Shown: one piece after another, positions 28,076-36,614 of the stretch
Layout of the letters: each line of letters opens with the position of its first letter
Numbering within the stretch: the stretch's first letter is position 1
Assembly (NCBI RefSeq): GCF_002797535.1
Contig: NZ_PGFD01000002.1
Span: 806,001-870,000 of the forward strand
Length of the DNA stretch: 64,000 bases
Reading direction: 5' to 3'
Origin: Chryseobacterium geocarposphaerae
GTDB taxonomy: Bacteria > Bacteroidota > Bacteroidia > Flavobacteriales > Weeksellaceae
The notes under the pieces: model-generated
The model's input: only the letters and a program-made list of their open reading frames with translations
Told to the model about the DNA's origin: nothing
Database searches by the model: none
Translations under genes and position numbers: made by a program

Positions 28076-28206
28076 AACCATTAAGATTTTATTTAAGGGT
28101 TAAGTCTAATTAAGAAAATATTGGAAAATATTTTTTAGTATTCAGCTTATTTTATTCACTTGTGAATACTTAATTCTTCTCAACTTCTAAAAAAATCTTA
28201 ATGGTT
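28076..28206. repeat. 131-bp nested inverted-repeat element
   Basis: AACCATTAAGATTTT (28076-28090) is perfectly inverted at 28192-28206. Inside lies AGTATTCA (28137-28144) inverted at 28163-28170, plus shorter AT-rich pairings. It has no coding capacity and sits between thiH and thiF. It resembles dispersed intergenic hairpin elements of flavobacteria. Confidence 0.6.
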
Positions 28207-28226
28207 CAAATAAATCAGAAAAGAAA

Positions 28227-28937
28227 ATGAAAAACGAAGATGTTTTTGCACGATATAGTCGACAAATTTTTATAGAGGAAATAGGATTGGAAGGTCAGCG
28301 AAAAATTATGAATGCTAAAGTATTGGTGATTGGAGCAGGAGGTCTGGGAGGTTCTGTAATCCAATATTTAGCTGCAGCAGGAGTCGGTAAGTTAGGAGTA
28401 GCAGATTTTGATGAGGTTGAACTCCATAATTTGAACCGACAAACCATTCATAATGAAAACTCTATTGGGATTTCTAAAGTGAAAAGTGCTGAAGAATTTG
28501 TGAAAAAGCTAAATCATCAGGTTAAATTTATTGGAATAGAGCAAAAGATTAATGAGGCTAATGCAGAAGAAATTATTTCCGGGTTTGATATTATTATCGA
28601 CGGGTCGGATAATTTTAAAACGAGATATTTAGTTAATGATGTTTGTGTGAAACTGAAAAAGCCTTTAGTGTACGGAAGTATTCTTGGTTTTTCAGGACAG
28701 GTTGCGATTTTCAATTGTAACGGAAGCAAAAATTTGCGGGATATTTTCCCAGAACCGCCTTTCGATGAAAATCTTCCTGATTGCGACAGCCTGGGAGTTC
28801 TGGGCGCATTACCAGGAATTGTAGGAAGTATGATGGCCAATCTGACCTTAAAAATAATAACGGATTTACCTTTACATTTAAATCAATTGACACTGATTGA
28901 TACGTTGGAATGGAGATTCCATACAATTGATTTTTAA
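28227..28937 (+). CDS. thiF: ThiF-type adenylyltransferase
   Basis: A 236-residue E1-like enzyme that adenylates the C-terminus of ThiS. The Rossmann motif GAGGLGG lies at 37-43, the adenylate-binding Arg in HNLNRQTI at about 67-74, and the likely catalytic Cys is C186 in DCDSLGVLG. The two CxxC pairs that bind zinc in E. coli ThiF are absent. The gene lies 160 bp after thiH, separated by the nested repeat, so it may have partly independent expression. MoeB is an alternative, but the context supports ThiF. Confidence 0.9.
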   Translation: MKNEDVFARYSRQIFIEEIGLEGQRKIMNAKVLVIGAGGLGGSVIQYLAAAGVGKLGVADFDEVELHNLNRQTIHNENSIGISKVKSAEEFVKKLNHQVKFIGIEQKINEANAEEIISGFDIIIDGSDNFKTRYLVNDVCVKLKKPLVYGSILGFSGQVAIFNCNGSKNLRDIFPEPPFDENLPDCDSLGVLGALPGIVGSMMANLTLKIITDLPLHLNQLTLIDTLEWRFHTIDF

Positions 28938-28956
28938 ATTATATTGTTAAAGAAAG

Positions 28957-28982
28957 CGAGTCAGCAAAATATTGCTGACTCG
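28957..28982. terminator. Bidirectional terminator after thiF
   Basis: CGAGTCAGCAA (28957-28967) and TTGCTGACTCG (28972-28982) form a perfect 11-bp stem with a 4-nt loop, flanked by a T-run on the right. It serves the thi operon and probably the convergent receptor gene. Confidence 0.85.
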
Positions 28983-28998
28983 TTTTCGATTGTATATA

Positions 28999-31194
28999 TT
29001 ACTGTCCCTGATTCAGTACTCCGCCATTGTCATCTTTTGGAGTTTCGGTGTTGAGAATATTTTGATCTACTTTAGCCAGTTTATTCCTCGTAGGAATTTT
29101 ATAATTTACAGAAATTCCGAAAGTTCGGCTGTCCCATCGGTTATTCAGATAGATAGGAGTAGGAGTATTTACCGTTTTGAAATTCATTCTGCTGCTGTTG
29201 AAGATATCGTTGGCAAAAAGGCTTACTGTCAATCGGTCACTGTCAAATTTCTTGCTCAGATTCAGGTCAACACGATTCATGATCGGTTGGGTAGATTGGA
29301 AGAAATAATAATTCCCTTTGGTTGAATAAGACAAAGTTGGAGAAAACTTAATTCCCTTCGGAAGAATAAATTGTCCTGATACATTAAAGAACCACATCCC
29401 TTTCTTATCCGTAATTTCTTTAATATTCTGAAATTGGTATCCTGCATAGAAATAAAGAAAATTAATCTTGTCAGGATTGAAGTCGAATTTCATGATTTCG
29501 CTCAATGGTTTGCTGAATATCATCAACGGAACTGGCAAACCAATATTGAAACTGTGTTGCGTTAAAGAGCTGATATTAACATTAGTTTGGGAAATGTTAT
29601 ACCCGTCTTTCTCCACGTACATCATTACCTGGTCGCTTACCTTGCTTACGTTATAGCTAATAAAGGCATAATCAAAAGCGCTTAGTTTGGCTTCGAAATT
29701 ATCGAAAATGGTAGGCTGAACATTCGGATTTCCTGAAATGTTTACATTAGGATTTTGGAAGGTCGTATTGTTAGGGTTTAACTGTCCTGTACTCGGCAAA
29801 GTAATCTTTCGGTTATAATTCAGATTGAAATAGAATGATTTGGCAATATCATATTGGATACTTGCATTGGGGAACAACTGGAATTTTTTAAATGCTCTTA
29901 AATCATCCCACTTTCCATTGTCTAAGTTTAAGGATTTTCCGGAAATGTCATAGTCTTCCGCTCTCAAACCTGCTATGAAGCTGAATTTTTTAAGTTTAGT
30001 ATTCAATTCTGCGTACATAGAAGCAGTCTGCCTTTGGTAATCGAGATTTTCAATGCCCATAAAATCTGTCTCAAAATCCAATTTATCATACATACCTCCT
30101 ACGCTGATTTTTCCTTCTTCCAAAAGCTTGATCGGCTGAGAATAATCCACTCTCATATTGTAGGCATTTTGAGTAGAAGCATTTTCTGCAGGAGATGGCT
30201 GCATCACAGGGTTCGTATTAGGAATATAAATTGTATTGATCGCATTTTGGTCAAAATTGTTTCGGAAATTAGCATAATTGAATTTGAAATCTAATTTTTG
30301 GCTTTTATCATTAAATCTTTTCTGATAAGTTGCTGTAAACTCGTTTCTATAGTTTTGGTTTTTACTTTTCCCATCATTAATATAATCAGCTGTTACAAAA
30401 TTTTGAGATTTTTGAGGATATTCAAAATTCGCTGTTCCTTCAGAAGTATTATAAGAATCATTATTGGAAGTAAAGAAGTCGTAATTCAATAATAACCTGT
30501 CCATCCCTAGTTCAAAAGTAGTAGCCGCTTTTGCGAAATATGAGCGGGCATATTTATCATTAAATCCTTTCGATACGTCATCCATTTCATTACTGCTGAA
30601 TGACTCATTATAAGTCTGTCCTGCACTGAATTGCCACCCGAACCACTTGTTTTTGGAGTTTAGAACAATACTGTTGTTAAACTTATTTCTGAATTTATCA
30701 TAATCCGAAAAACGGTATCCTCCGGAATAGGTGGCTGTAAGATAGCTTTTGGCAGATTTAGAAGTAATAATATTTAAAATTGCACCTCCTGAAGTTGCCG
30801 GAAATTCTGCGCCTGGCTGTGTTACTACTTCCATTCTTTCAATAGAAGAAGCAGGCATTCCTTCTAAAAAGGCAGTTAAGTCGTTGGTGGAAATATTCAA
30901 TGGTCTTCCGTCCATATATACCTGTAAAGGTTTTCCCTGGTACATCATTCCTGCGATGTCGGTCACTACCATACCCGGAAGTTTTTTAATACCTTCTAGG
31001 GATGAACCGGAATTTAGAGCAGGCTGTTCAGAAAAATCAAAAATCGTACGGTCAGCTTTTTGTTCAACGGCTTTTTTAGTTTTAGTAATGGTTACCCCTT
31101 CAATTTGCTTTTCTTTAACTGGGCTATTGGTTTTTTCCTGAGCATATGTGAATATAGTTCCCAAAAAAGATAAAGCAATAATCGTTTTTTTCAT
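28999..31194 (-). CDS. TonB-dependent outer-membrane receptor-like protein
   Basis: A 731-residue outer-membrane beta-barrel protein. A signal peptide (MKKTIIALSFLGTIFTYAQE, cleavage after about 19) is followed by a plug domain: IEGVTITKTKK, IKKLPGMVV, YMDGRPLNIS and GAEFPATSGGAILNIITSK are the usual plug blocks. The rest is barrel strands rich in aromatic residues. It belongs to the Bacteroidetes family with an N-terminal plug and no SusD partner. No SusD-like gene or riboswitch is adjacent, so the ligand is unknown. It runs convergent to thiF. Confidence 0.88.
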   Translation of the reverse strand: MKKTIIALSFLGTIFTYAQEKTNSPVKEKQIEGVTITKTKKAVEQKADRTIFDFSEQPALNSGSSLEGIKKLPGMVVTDIAGMMYQGKPLQVYMDGRPLNISTNDLTAFLEGMPASSIERMEVVTQPGAEFPATSGGAILNIITSKSAKSYLTATYSGGYRFSDYDKFRNKFNNSIVLNSKNKWFGWQFSAGQTYNESFSSNEMDDVSKGFNDKYARSYFAKAATTFELGMDRLLLNYDFFTSNNDSYNTSEGTANFEYPQKSQNFVTADYINDGKSKNQNYRNEFTATYQKRFNDKSQKLDFKFNYANFRNNFDQNAINTIYIPNTNPVMQPSPAENASTQNAYNMRVDYSQPIKLLEEGKISVGGMYDKLDFETDFMGIENLDYQRQTASMYAELNTKLKKFSFIAGLRAEDYDISGKSLNLDNGKWDDLRAFKKFQLFPNASIQYDIAKSFYFNLNYNRKITLPSTGQLNPNNTTFQNPNVNISGNPNVQPTIFDNFEAKLSAFDYAFISYNVSKVSDQVMMYVEKDGYNISQTNVNISSLTQHSFNIGLPVPLMIFSKPLSEIMKFDFNPDKINFLYFYAGYQFQNIKEITDKKGMWFFNVSGQFILPKGIKFSPTLSYSTKGNYYFFQSTQPIMNRVDLNLSKKFDSDRLTVSLFANDIFNSSRMNFKTVNTPTPIYLNNRWDSRTFGISVNYKIPTRNKLAKVDQNILNTETPKDDNGGVLNQGQ

Positions 31195-31306
31195 AATGTT
31201 TTTTTCTACTATAGGGTTAGACGCAGAAAAATATTTTTTGTTACAAATTACAGTAGCTATTTTAAGTAATTAAATATGTTGTCAGGTTTATAAGGTGTTG
31301 TAATTT

Positions 31307-32146
31307 TTACTTTAATGAATCAAATTCGATGTAATCAAATTCTGGTGATGAGGTAAATAACTGTCTTAAAACAGAAGCATGGCCGTTTCCAACCACTACT
31401 AAGATCCGATCTTCAGAATTATGAGGAATATTCTGAATATTTCTGAACATTCTAAGGTTTCTGTTGTACCAGTACAAAGCCAGCATATCCGCGCCATCGT
31501 GTTCTCTCAGTTTAAAGTCTCCATTCAGATAAGCACCATATTCATATTGATGATATTCTTTACTGTTCATGAATTTGAACATTTCAAGAAGAGATTTGAA
31601 GTTTTTAGGTTCTGTACTTTTAAAAAAGCTATTATACTGTTTTGAAATGACATCATCACTTAAGAAATCATAATCCGCACTTAGATTTTTAAAATATAAT
31701 GAATCTGTCTTTCCGAATCTTTCCTGCAAATCGTCCAAAACAGATTCGGCATCTATGCTATACAATTCATTTAGGTTACATTCTTTCGCTGTACGCATCG
31801 CAATTTGGTATCTTTCATCTCTTTTATTTGTGTGTTTACCTTCTTTATATTCGTTTAATTTCTGATTGGCATTCCAGCTCGGAAATGCTTCAATCGCAAT
31901 CTTTGTGGGCTTAAATTTTTTGATATAATTGACAAGCTCAGTCACTTCCTGTGAAGTCTTGGGAGATAAAACATCGACCTGATCGTTTTTTTCCGTTTTG
32001 TGAGCATCCAGATTAGGATAGTCAAAATGGAATGAACCCACCACTAGAACTTTCGTTTTAGGATTTGGGAAATATTCTGATGGTTTTTTCTGTGCAGAAA
32101 TGAATGTTGATAAACAAACTAAAACCGTGTATAACAATGTTTTCAT
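31307..32146 (-). CDS. Secreted DUF5694-like protein
   Basis: A 279-residue protein. I chose the ATG at 32146, which gives a signal peptide (MKTLLYTVLVCLSTFISAQ), over the upstream ATG at 32209. VLVVGSFHFDYPN near the N-terminus, KIAIEAFPSW and ILVVVGNGHASVLRQLF near the C-terminus resemble the His/Glu/His spacing of TraB/GumN-type hydrolases. That resemblance is by eye only. A TAAATTTG element lies 17 nt upstream. The function is unknown; the family is widespread in Bacteroidetes. Confidence 0.72.
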   Translation of the reverse strand: MKTLLYTVLVCLSTFISAQKKPSEYFPNPKTKVLVVGSFHFDYPNLDAHKTEKNDQVDVLSPKTSQEVTELVNYIKKFKPTKIAIEAFPSWNANQKLNEYKEGKHTNKRDERYQIAMRTAKECNLNELYSIDAESVLDDLQERFGKTDSLYFKNLSADYDFLSDDVISKQYNSFFKSTEPKNFKSLLEMFKFMNSKEYHQYEYGAYLNGDFKLREHDGADMLALYWYNRNLRMFRNIQNIPHNSEDRILVVVGNGHASVLRQLFTSSPEFDYIEFDSLK

Positions 32147-32163
32147 GAGATTGATTTTTTTGA

Positions 32164-32171
32164 CAAATTTA
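32164..32171 (-). promoter_or_regulatory. Putative -7 element of the DUF5694-like gene
   Basis: The minus strand reads TAAATTTG, 17 nt before the chosen ATG at 32146. It supports that start over the upstream ATG at 32209. Confidence 0.4.
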
Positions 32172-32294
32172 TAAGCCCTATGATTGATGTGAAATATTGT
32201 TTCGACCAACGCAGAATGAAGTAGGATAAAACAATTTTCATCGGATAAAATGAACCATTTGTCGAAAAATAAGGTTTGGACTTATTATAAAATC

Positions 32295-32302
32295 TATTTT
32301 TG
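32295..32302 (+). promoter_or_regulatory. Putative -7 element of the histidine kinase gene
   Basis: TATTTTTG lies 4 nt before the chosen ATG at 32307; TTTG at 32275-32278 is a possible -33 element with a short spacer of 16. It suggests a leaderless transcript and argues against the upstream ATG at 32250. Confidence 0.45.
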
Positions 32303-32306
32303 TTGT

Positions 32307-33317
32307 ATGAAAATAAGCAAGCTTTTTTATCTACATCTTTTCTTCTGGGTAATTTATGTAACGGGTGCTGTTCTCGTTCCTTATTTTGTTTTTCATTCAA
32401 AGAATACGATCTTTAACATTACCTTTTTTATTACGAGTATTACTTGTTTTTACGTCAATTATTTTATTGTAGTTCCGAAGTTCTTTGATGCAGATAAACT
32501 GTATAAATCCTTTTTCGCCTTTTTCCTTGGTGTAGCGGCATTTGTGATGGTAAGATATTTTGCAGAAGAGATGTTTTTACCTCAGTTTTTCGGTATCAGA
32601 AATTATGCAAAAGGAATAAGTTTCGGATTTTATTTTTTTGATAATATTTTTTACAGCAGTACAACAATTTTCATCAGTACAACTTTTTGGTTTTTTAAAT
32701 ATTCCATGAAAGCTGAACAGGAAAAATCCGAACTCATTGAAGCTAGAAAAACAGCGGAATTACAGGCTTTAAAAACACAAATCAATCCGCATTTTATTTT
32801 TAATTCTTTAAATAATATTTATTCTTTGGTTTACCAAAAGTCGGATAAGGCATTGCCTGCGCTCGAAGAATTGAGTCAGCTATTGAGGTATAGTACAAAA
32901 GATTTGGGTGAAGATGCTATCACTTTAGATAAAGAAATCGGATATATTGATAGTTTGACTGCTCTTGAAAAATTAAGAATCAAAGATCCTGAATTATTAG
33001 TATTTGAAAAAAATATCAGTCATCCTAAATTGAATATCTCACCAATGATCTTAGTTCCTTTTGTGGAGAATGCGTTCAAACACGGAGATTTCCGTGATAA
33101 AGGTTTTCTAATGAAAATTTCGGATAACAATCAAATCTTGCATTTTTATCTTTTAAATTATAAAAAAGAAAGAATGAAGGATTCCGTTTCGGGAATCGGA
33201 ATTGAGAATGTAAAAAAGAGACTGGAAATCCTCTATCCTAAAAAATATGAATTGAATATAAAGGATTCGCAAACAGAATTTGTCGTAGATTTAAAAATTG
33301 ATTTACGAAATGAATAA
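32307..33317 (+). CDS. LytS-type sensor histidine kinase
   Basis: A 336-residue sensor kinase. About four membrane helices occupy residues 1-130, then a short coiled coil leads to the His_kinase domain with the phospho-acceptor motif QINPHFIFNSLNN (H162) and a C-terminal ATPase domain with VPFVENAFKHG and GIGIENVKKRLE. The family pairs with LytTR regulators, and the next gene is one, overlapping by 8 bp. The start at 32307 is supported by a TATTTTTG element just upstream. The signal is unknown. Confidence 0.9.
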   Translation: MKISKLFYLHLFFWVIYVTGAVLVPYFVFHSKNTIFNITFFITSITCFYVNYFIVVPKFFDADKLYKSFFAFFLGVAAFVMVRYFAEEMFLPQFFGIRNYAKGISFGFYFFDNIFYSSTTIFISTTFWFFKYSMKAEQEKSELIEARKTAELQALKTQINPHFIFNSLNNIYSLVYQKSDKALPALEELSQLLRYSTKDLGEDAITLDKEIGYIDSLTALEKLRIKDPELLVFEKNISHPKLNISPMILVPFVENAFKHGDFRDKGFLMKISDNNQILHFYLLNYKKERMKDSVSGIGIENVKKRLEILYPKKYELNIKDSQTEFVVDLKIDLRNE

Positions 33318-33996
33318 GATTAGATGTATTGTAGTAGATGATGAACCATTGGCAATTTCTCTTTTGGAAAATTATGTTCAGAAAGTTCCTTTTCTTGAAC
33401 TGATTTTCTCTACCGAAAATCCTATCGAAGCATTAGAGTTTATTCAGAATAATGAATCTGATCTGGTTTTTCTTGATATTCAAATGCCTGAACTTACAGG
33501 GATCAATTTCATGAAAATTTTAGGAAATAAACTGAAATATATTTTAACAACGGCTTACTCCGAATATGCTCTCGAAGGATATGAGCACAACATTGTTGAT
33601 TATCTTCTAAAACCGATTTCCTTTGAACGGTTTTATAAAAGTGCTTTAAAGGCACAGGAACGTTTTGTTATCAATGAAAATAAGGAAGATGCCCATTTCT
33701 TTGTAAAATCATCCGGACAGCAGCACAGAATCAATTTTGAAGATATTTTGTATGTGGAAAGCATCAAAGATTATGTTAATATCAGAACGTCGGAACAGGA
33801 ATATATTGTTTTGGATACTTTAAAATCGATGGAGTTACAGCTTCCTGAAAATTCTTTTGTAAGGATTCATAAATCTTTTATTCTTAATTTAAATCAGATT
33901 AAAAATTTAGGGAGCAAAAAAGTGACACTGCTTTCTGAACAGGAAATTCCGATAGGAGAGAGCTACAGAATGAATCTTCTGGCTAAAATAAAGTGA
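33310..33996 (+). CDS. LytTR-family response regulator
   Basis: A 228-residue regulator with an N-terminal receiver (IVVDDEPLA; phospho-acceptor D56 in DLVFLDIQMP; Lys in LLKPIS) and a C-terminal LytTR DNA-binding domain from about residue 125. It overlaps the kinase gene by 8 bp, so the two form a two-component system. I used the ATG at 33310; an upstream ATG at 33298 is inside the kinase gene. The target genes are not evident. A perfect hairpin terminator follows. Confidence 0.92.
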   Translation: MNKIRCIVVDDEPLAISLLENYVQKVPFLELIFSTENPIEALEFIQNNESDLVFLDIQMPELTGINFMKILGNKLKYILTTAYSEYALEGYEHNIVDYLLKPISFERFYKSALKAQERFVINENKEDAHFFVKSSGQQHRINFEDILYVESIKDYVNIRTSEQEYIVLDTLKSMELQLPENSFVRIHKSFILNLNQIKNLGSKKVTLLSEQEIPIGESYRMNLLAKIK

Positions 33997-34025
33997 AAAA
34001 GCAACTTCAGATGAAGTTGCTTTTT
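33996..34025. terminator. Bidirectional terminator
   Basis: AAAAAGCAACTTC (33996-34008) and GAAGTTGCTTTTT (34013-34025) form a perfect 13-bp palindrome with a 4-nt loop. It ends both the response regulator and the convergent aconitase gene. Confidence 0.85.
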
Positions 34026-34048
34026 CTATGATTAATTAAATCTAACAA

Positions 34049-36319
34049 TTAATTTTTCTCTTGTTGTTTAATCAGATTTAAAGCTGATCCCGCTTTAAAC
34101 CAGTCAATTTGCTGATCATTATAAGTATGATTAGCCATAATGATATCCTTAGTTCCGTCTTTGTGAATGAATTCTAATGTCAATTGCCTTCCTGGAGCAA
34201 ACTGATCAAGATCTAAGAAGTTTACGGTATCATCCTCCAGGATTTTATCATAATCAGTTTCATTGGCGAAAGTAATTCCCAACATTCCTTGTTTTTTAAG
34301 GTTCGTTTCGTGGATTCTCGCAAATGATTTTACCAGAACTGCTTTTACACCAAGATGTCTTGGTTCCATTGCAGCGTGCTCTCTTGAAGAGCCTTCCCCA
34401 TAGTTTTGATCTCCAACAACGATCGTAGGAACTCCGGCAGCTTTGTAAGCTCTCTGTACAGCAGGAACTTCGCCATATTCACCGGTTAGCTCATTTTTAA
34501 CTTTGTTGGTTTCCATATTGTAAGCATTGACAGCCCCGATCAACATATTGTTTGAAATGTTATCAAGGTGACCTCTGTATTTCAACCAAGGTCCAGCCAT
34601 AGAAATGTGGTCAGTTGTACATTTTCCGAAAGCTTTGATTAAGACTTTTGCTCCGGTAATGTTTTTACCATCCCAAGCCGGGAATTCTTCCAGTAACTGT
34701 AGTCTGTCTGAAGTAGGACTTACATTTACCACAACGTTTGAACCGTCTTCAGATGGAGCCTGATATCCATTGTCATCTACAGCGAATCCTTTTTCCGGTA
34801 GTTCAAACCCTTTAGGCTCGTCTAATTTGATCTGTTCACCTGCTTCATTAGTTAATGTATCTGTAATCGGGTTGAAGTCTAATCTTCCTGAAATTGCAAC
34901 AGCAGCTACCATTTCCGGTGAAGCTACGAATGCATGAGTATTTGGATTACCGTCTGCTCTTTTCGCAAAGTTTCTGTTGAAAGAGTGGATAATGGAGTTT
35001 TTCTCTCCTTTTTCAGCACCTTCTCTATCCCATTGTCCGATACAAGGTCCGCAAGCATTGGTAAAGATTCTTGCATTTTCAAATTTTCTGAAAGAATTTA
35101 AGAATCCGTCTCTTTCTGCTGTGAATTTTACCTGCTCAGAACCAGGGTTAATCCCTAGAATAGCTTTTGGCTTCACCCCTTTAGCTACGGCATCTTCAAC
35201 GATAGAAGCTGCTCTTGATAAATCTTCATAAGAAGAGTTAGTACAAGAACCGATTAATGCCCATTCTACTTCCAGAGGCCATCCGTTTGCTTCCGCTTTA
35301 GCTCTGAATTCAGAAACAGGCGTTGCCAAATCCGGAGTGAAAGGCCCGTTTAAGTGAGGCGCCAATTCAGAAAGGTTGATTTCGATTAATTGATCAAAAT
35401 ATTGTTCAGGATTTGCGTATACTTCAGGATCACCCGTTAAGTGTTCAGCAATTTTATCAGCAGCATCTACTACATCCTGTCTTCCTGTAGCTGCCAAATA
35501 TCTTCTCATAGAGTCATCATATCCAAAAGTAGAAGTTGTAGCCCCGATTTCAGCACCCATGTTGCAGATGGTACCTTTACCTGTTGCTGAAAGAGATTTT
35601 GCTCCTTCTCCGAAATATTCTACGATGCATCCTGTTCCTCCTTTTACGGTAAGAATTCCTGCTACTTTTAGGATAACGTCTTTTGCAGAAGTCCATCCGT
35701 TCATTTTACCGGTTAATTTTACCCCGATCAATTTTGGCATTTTAAGCTCCCAAGCCATTCCTGCCATCACATCTACTGCATCAGCTCCACCTACACCAAT
35801 TGCTACCATTCCAAGTCCACCTGCATTTACCGTATGAGAGTCTGTACCGATCATCATCCCTCCCGGAAAAGCATAATTCTCTAGTACTACCTGGTGAATA
35901 ATCCCGGCTCCCGGTTTCCAGAAACCGATTCCGTATTTATCACATACAGAACTCAAAAAGTTGAAAACCTCCGAGTTTTTATTGATTCCTTCCTGCAGAT
36001 CTTTATCAGCTCCTACCTTCGCCTGAATCAGGTGGTCGGCATGAGCAGTTGAAGGAACAGCAACCTTAGCTTTTCCGGCCTGCATGAATTGTAAAAGAGC
36101 CATTTGCGCAGTGGCATCCTGCATGGCAACTCTGTCCGGTGCAAAGTCTACATAAGAGTTTCCTCTTTCATATTCTTGTGTTGCATTTCCCTCCCAAAGG
36201 TGAGTGTAAAGGATTTTTTCTGAAAGAGTAAGGGGTTTTCCCACGATCTGTCTTGCAGCAGCAATTCTCTCAGGATAACGCTCGTACACTTTTTTGATCA
36301 TATCAATATCAAAAGTCAT
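34049..36319 (-). CDS. Aconitate hydratase, mitochondrial type
   Basis: A 756-residue aconitase interconverting citrate and isocitrate in the TCA cycle. Cluster-binding cysteines are in [14 protein letters not shown] and ACGPCIGQW, with [12 protein letters not shown] and [14 protein letters not shown] as other family blocks. The length and sequence resemble mitochondrial aconitase more than bacterial AcnA (about 890 residues). It lies downstream of acnB on the same strand, 295 bp away, with a hairpin in between, so it is probably transcribed separately. Confidence 0.94.
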   Translation of the reverse strand: MTFDIDMIKKVYERYPERIAAARQIVGKPLTLSEKILYTHLWEGNATQEYERGNSYVDFAPDRVAMQDATAQMALLQFMQAGKAKVAVPSTAHADHLIQAKVGADKDLQEGINKNSEVFNFLSSVCDKYGIGFWKPGAGIIHQVVLENYAFPGGMMIGTDSHTVNAGGLGMVAIGVGGADAVDVMAGMAWELKMPKLIGVKLTGKMNGWTSAKDVILKVAGILTVKGGTGCIVEYFGEGAKSLSATGKGTICNMGAEIGATTSTFGYDDSMRRYLAATGRQDVVDAADKIAEHLTGDPEVYANPEQYFDQLIEINLSELAPHLNGPFTPDLATPVSEFRAKAEANGWPLEVEWALIGSCTNSSYEDLSRAASIVEDAVAKGVKPKAILGINPGSEQVKFTAERDGFLNSFRKFENARIFTNACGPCIGQWDREGAEKGEKNSIIHSFNRNFAKRADGNPNTHAFVASPEMVAAVAISGRLDFNPITDTLTNEAGEQIKLDEPKGFELPEKGFAVDDNGYQAPSEDGSNVVVNVSPTSDRLQLLEEFPAWDGKNITGAKVLIKAFGKCTTDHISMAGPWLKYRGHLDNISNNMLIGAVNAYNMETNKVKNELTGEYGEVPAVQRAYKAAGVPTIVVGDQNYGEGSSREHAAMEPRHLGVKAVLVKSFARIHETNLKKQGMLGITFANETDYDKILEDDTVNFLDLDQFAPGRQLTLEFIHKDGTKDIIMANHTYNDQQIDWFKAGSALNLIKQQEKN

Positions 36320-36540
36320 ATCTAATTTTTTTATTCTTTTTTATAGGTTTTCCGTGGTTTAGGCGGAATTTTTACTTAATGCTATATATCAAAATCTATT
36401 CCTACGCTTTATATAAAGGATAAATAGGATAAATGATTAAAATATTTTATGACTATGAATTTAAGGAAAAAATGATTTTTTAACATTGATGTAGGATAAA
36501 ATAATTGTTATTTATCTTAAATAGAACGGTTCTAAACAAA

Positions 36541-36571
36541 AATGGGAGACTTCAAAAAGAAATCTCCCATT
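36541..36571 (-). terminator. Terminator after acnB
   Basis: AATGGGAGA (36541-36549) pairs with TCTCCCATT (36563-36571). The minus-strand transcript leaves the stem into TTTGTTT. It separates acnB from the downstream aconitase gene. Confidence 0.7.
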
Positions 36572-36614
36572 TAATTATTATAAAAAATAGTCTTTCGACT
36601 ATTATGTGCTCATA

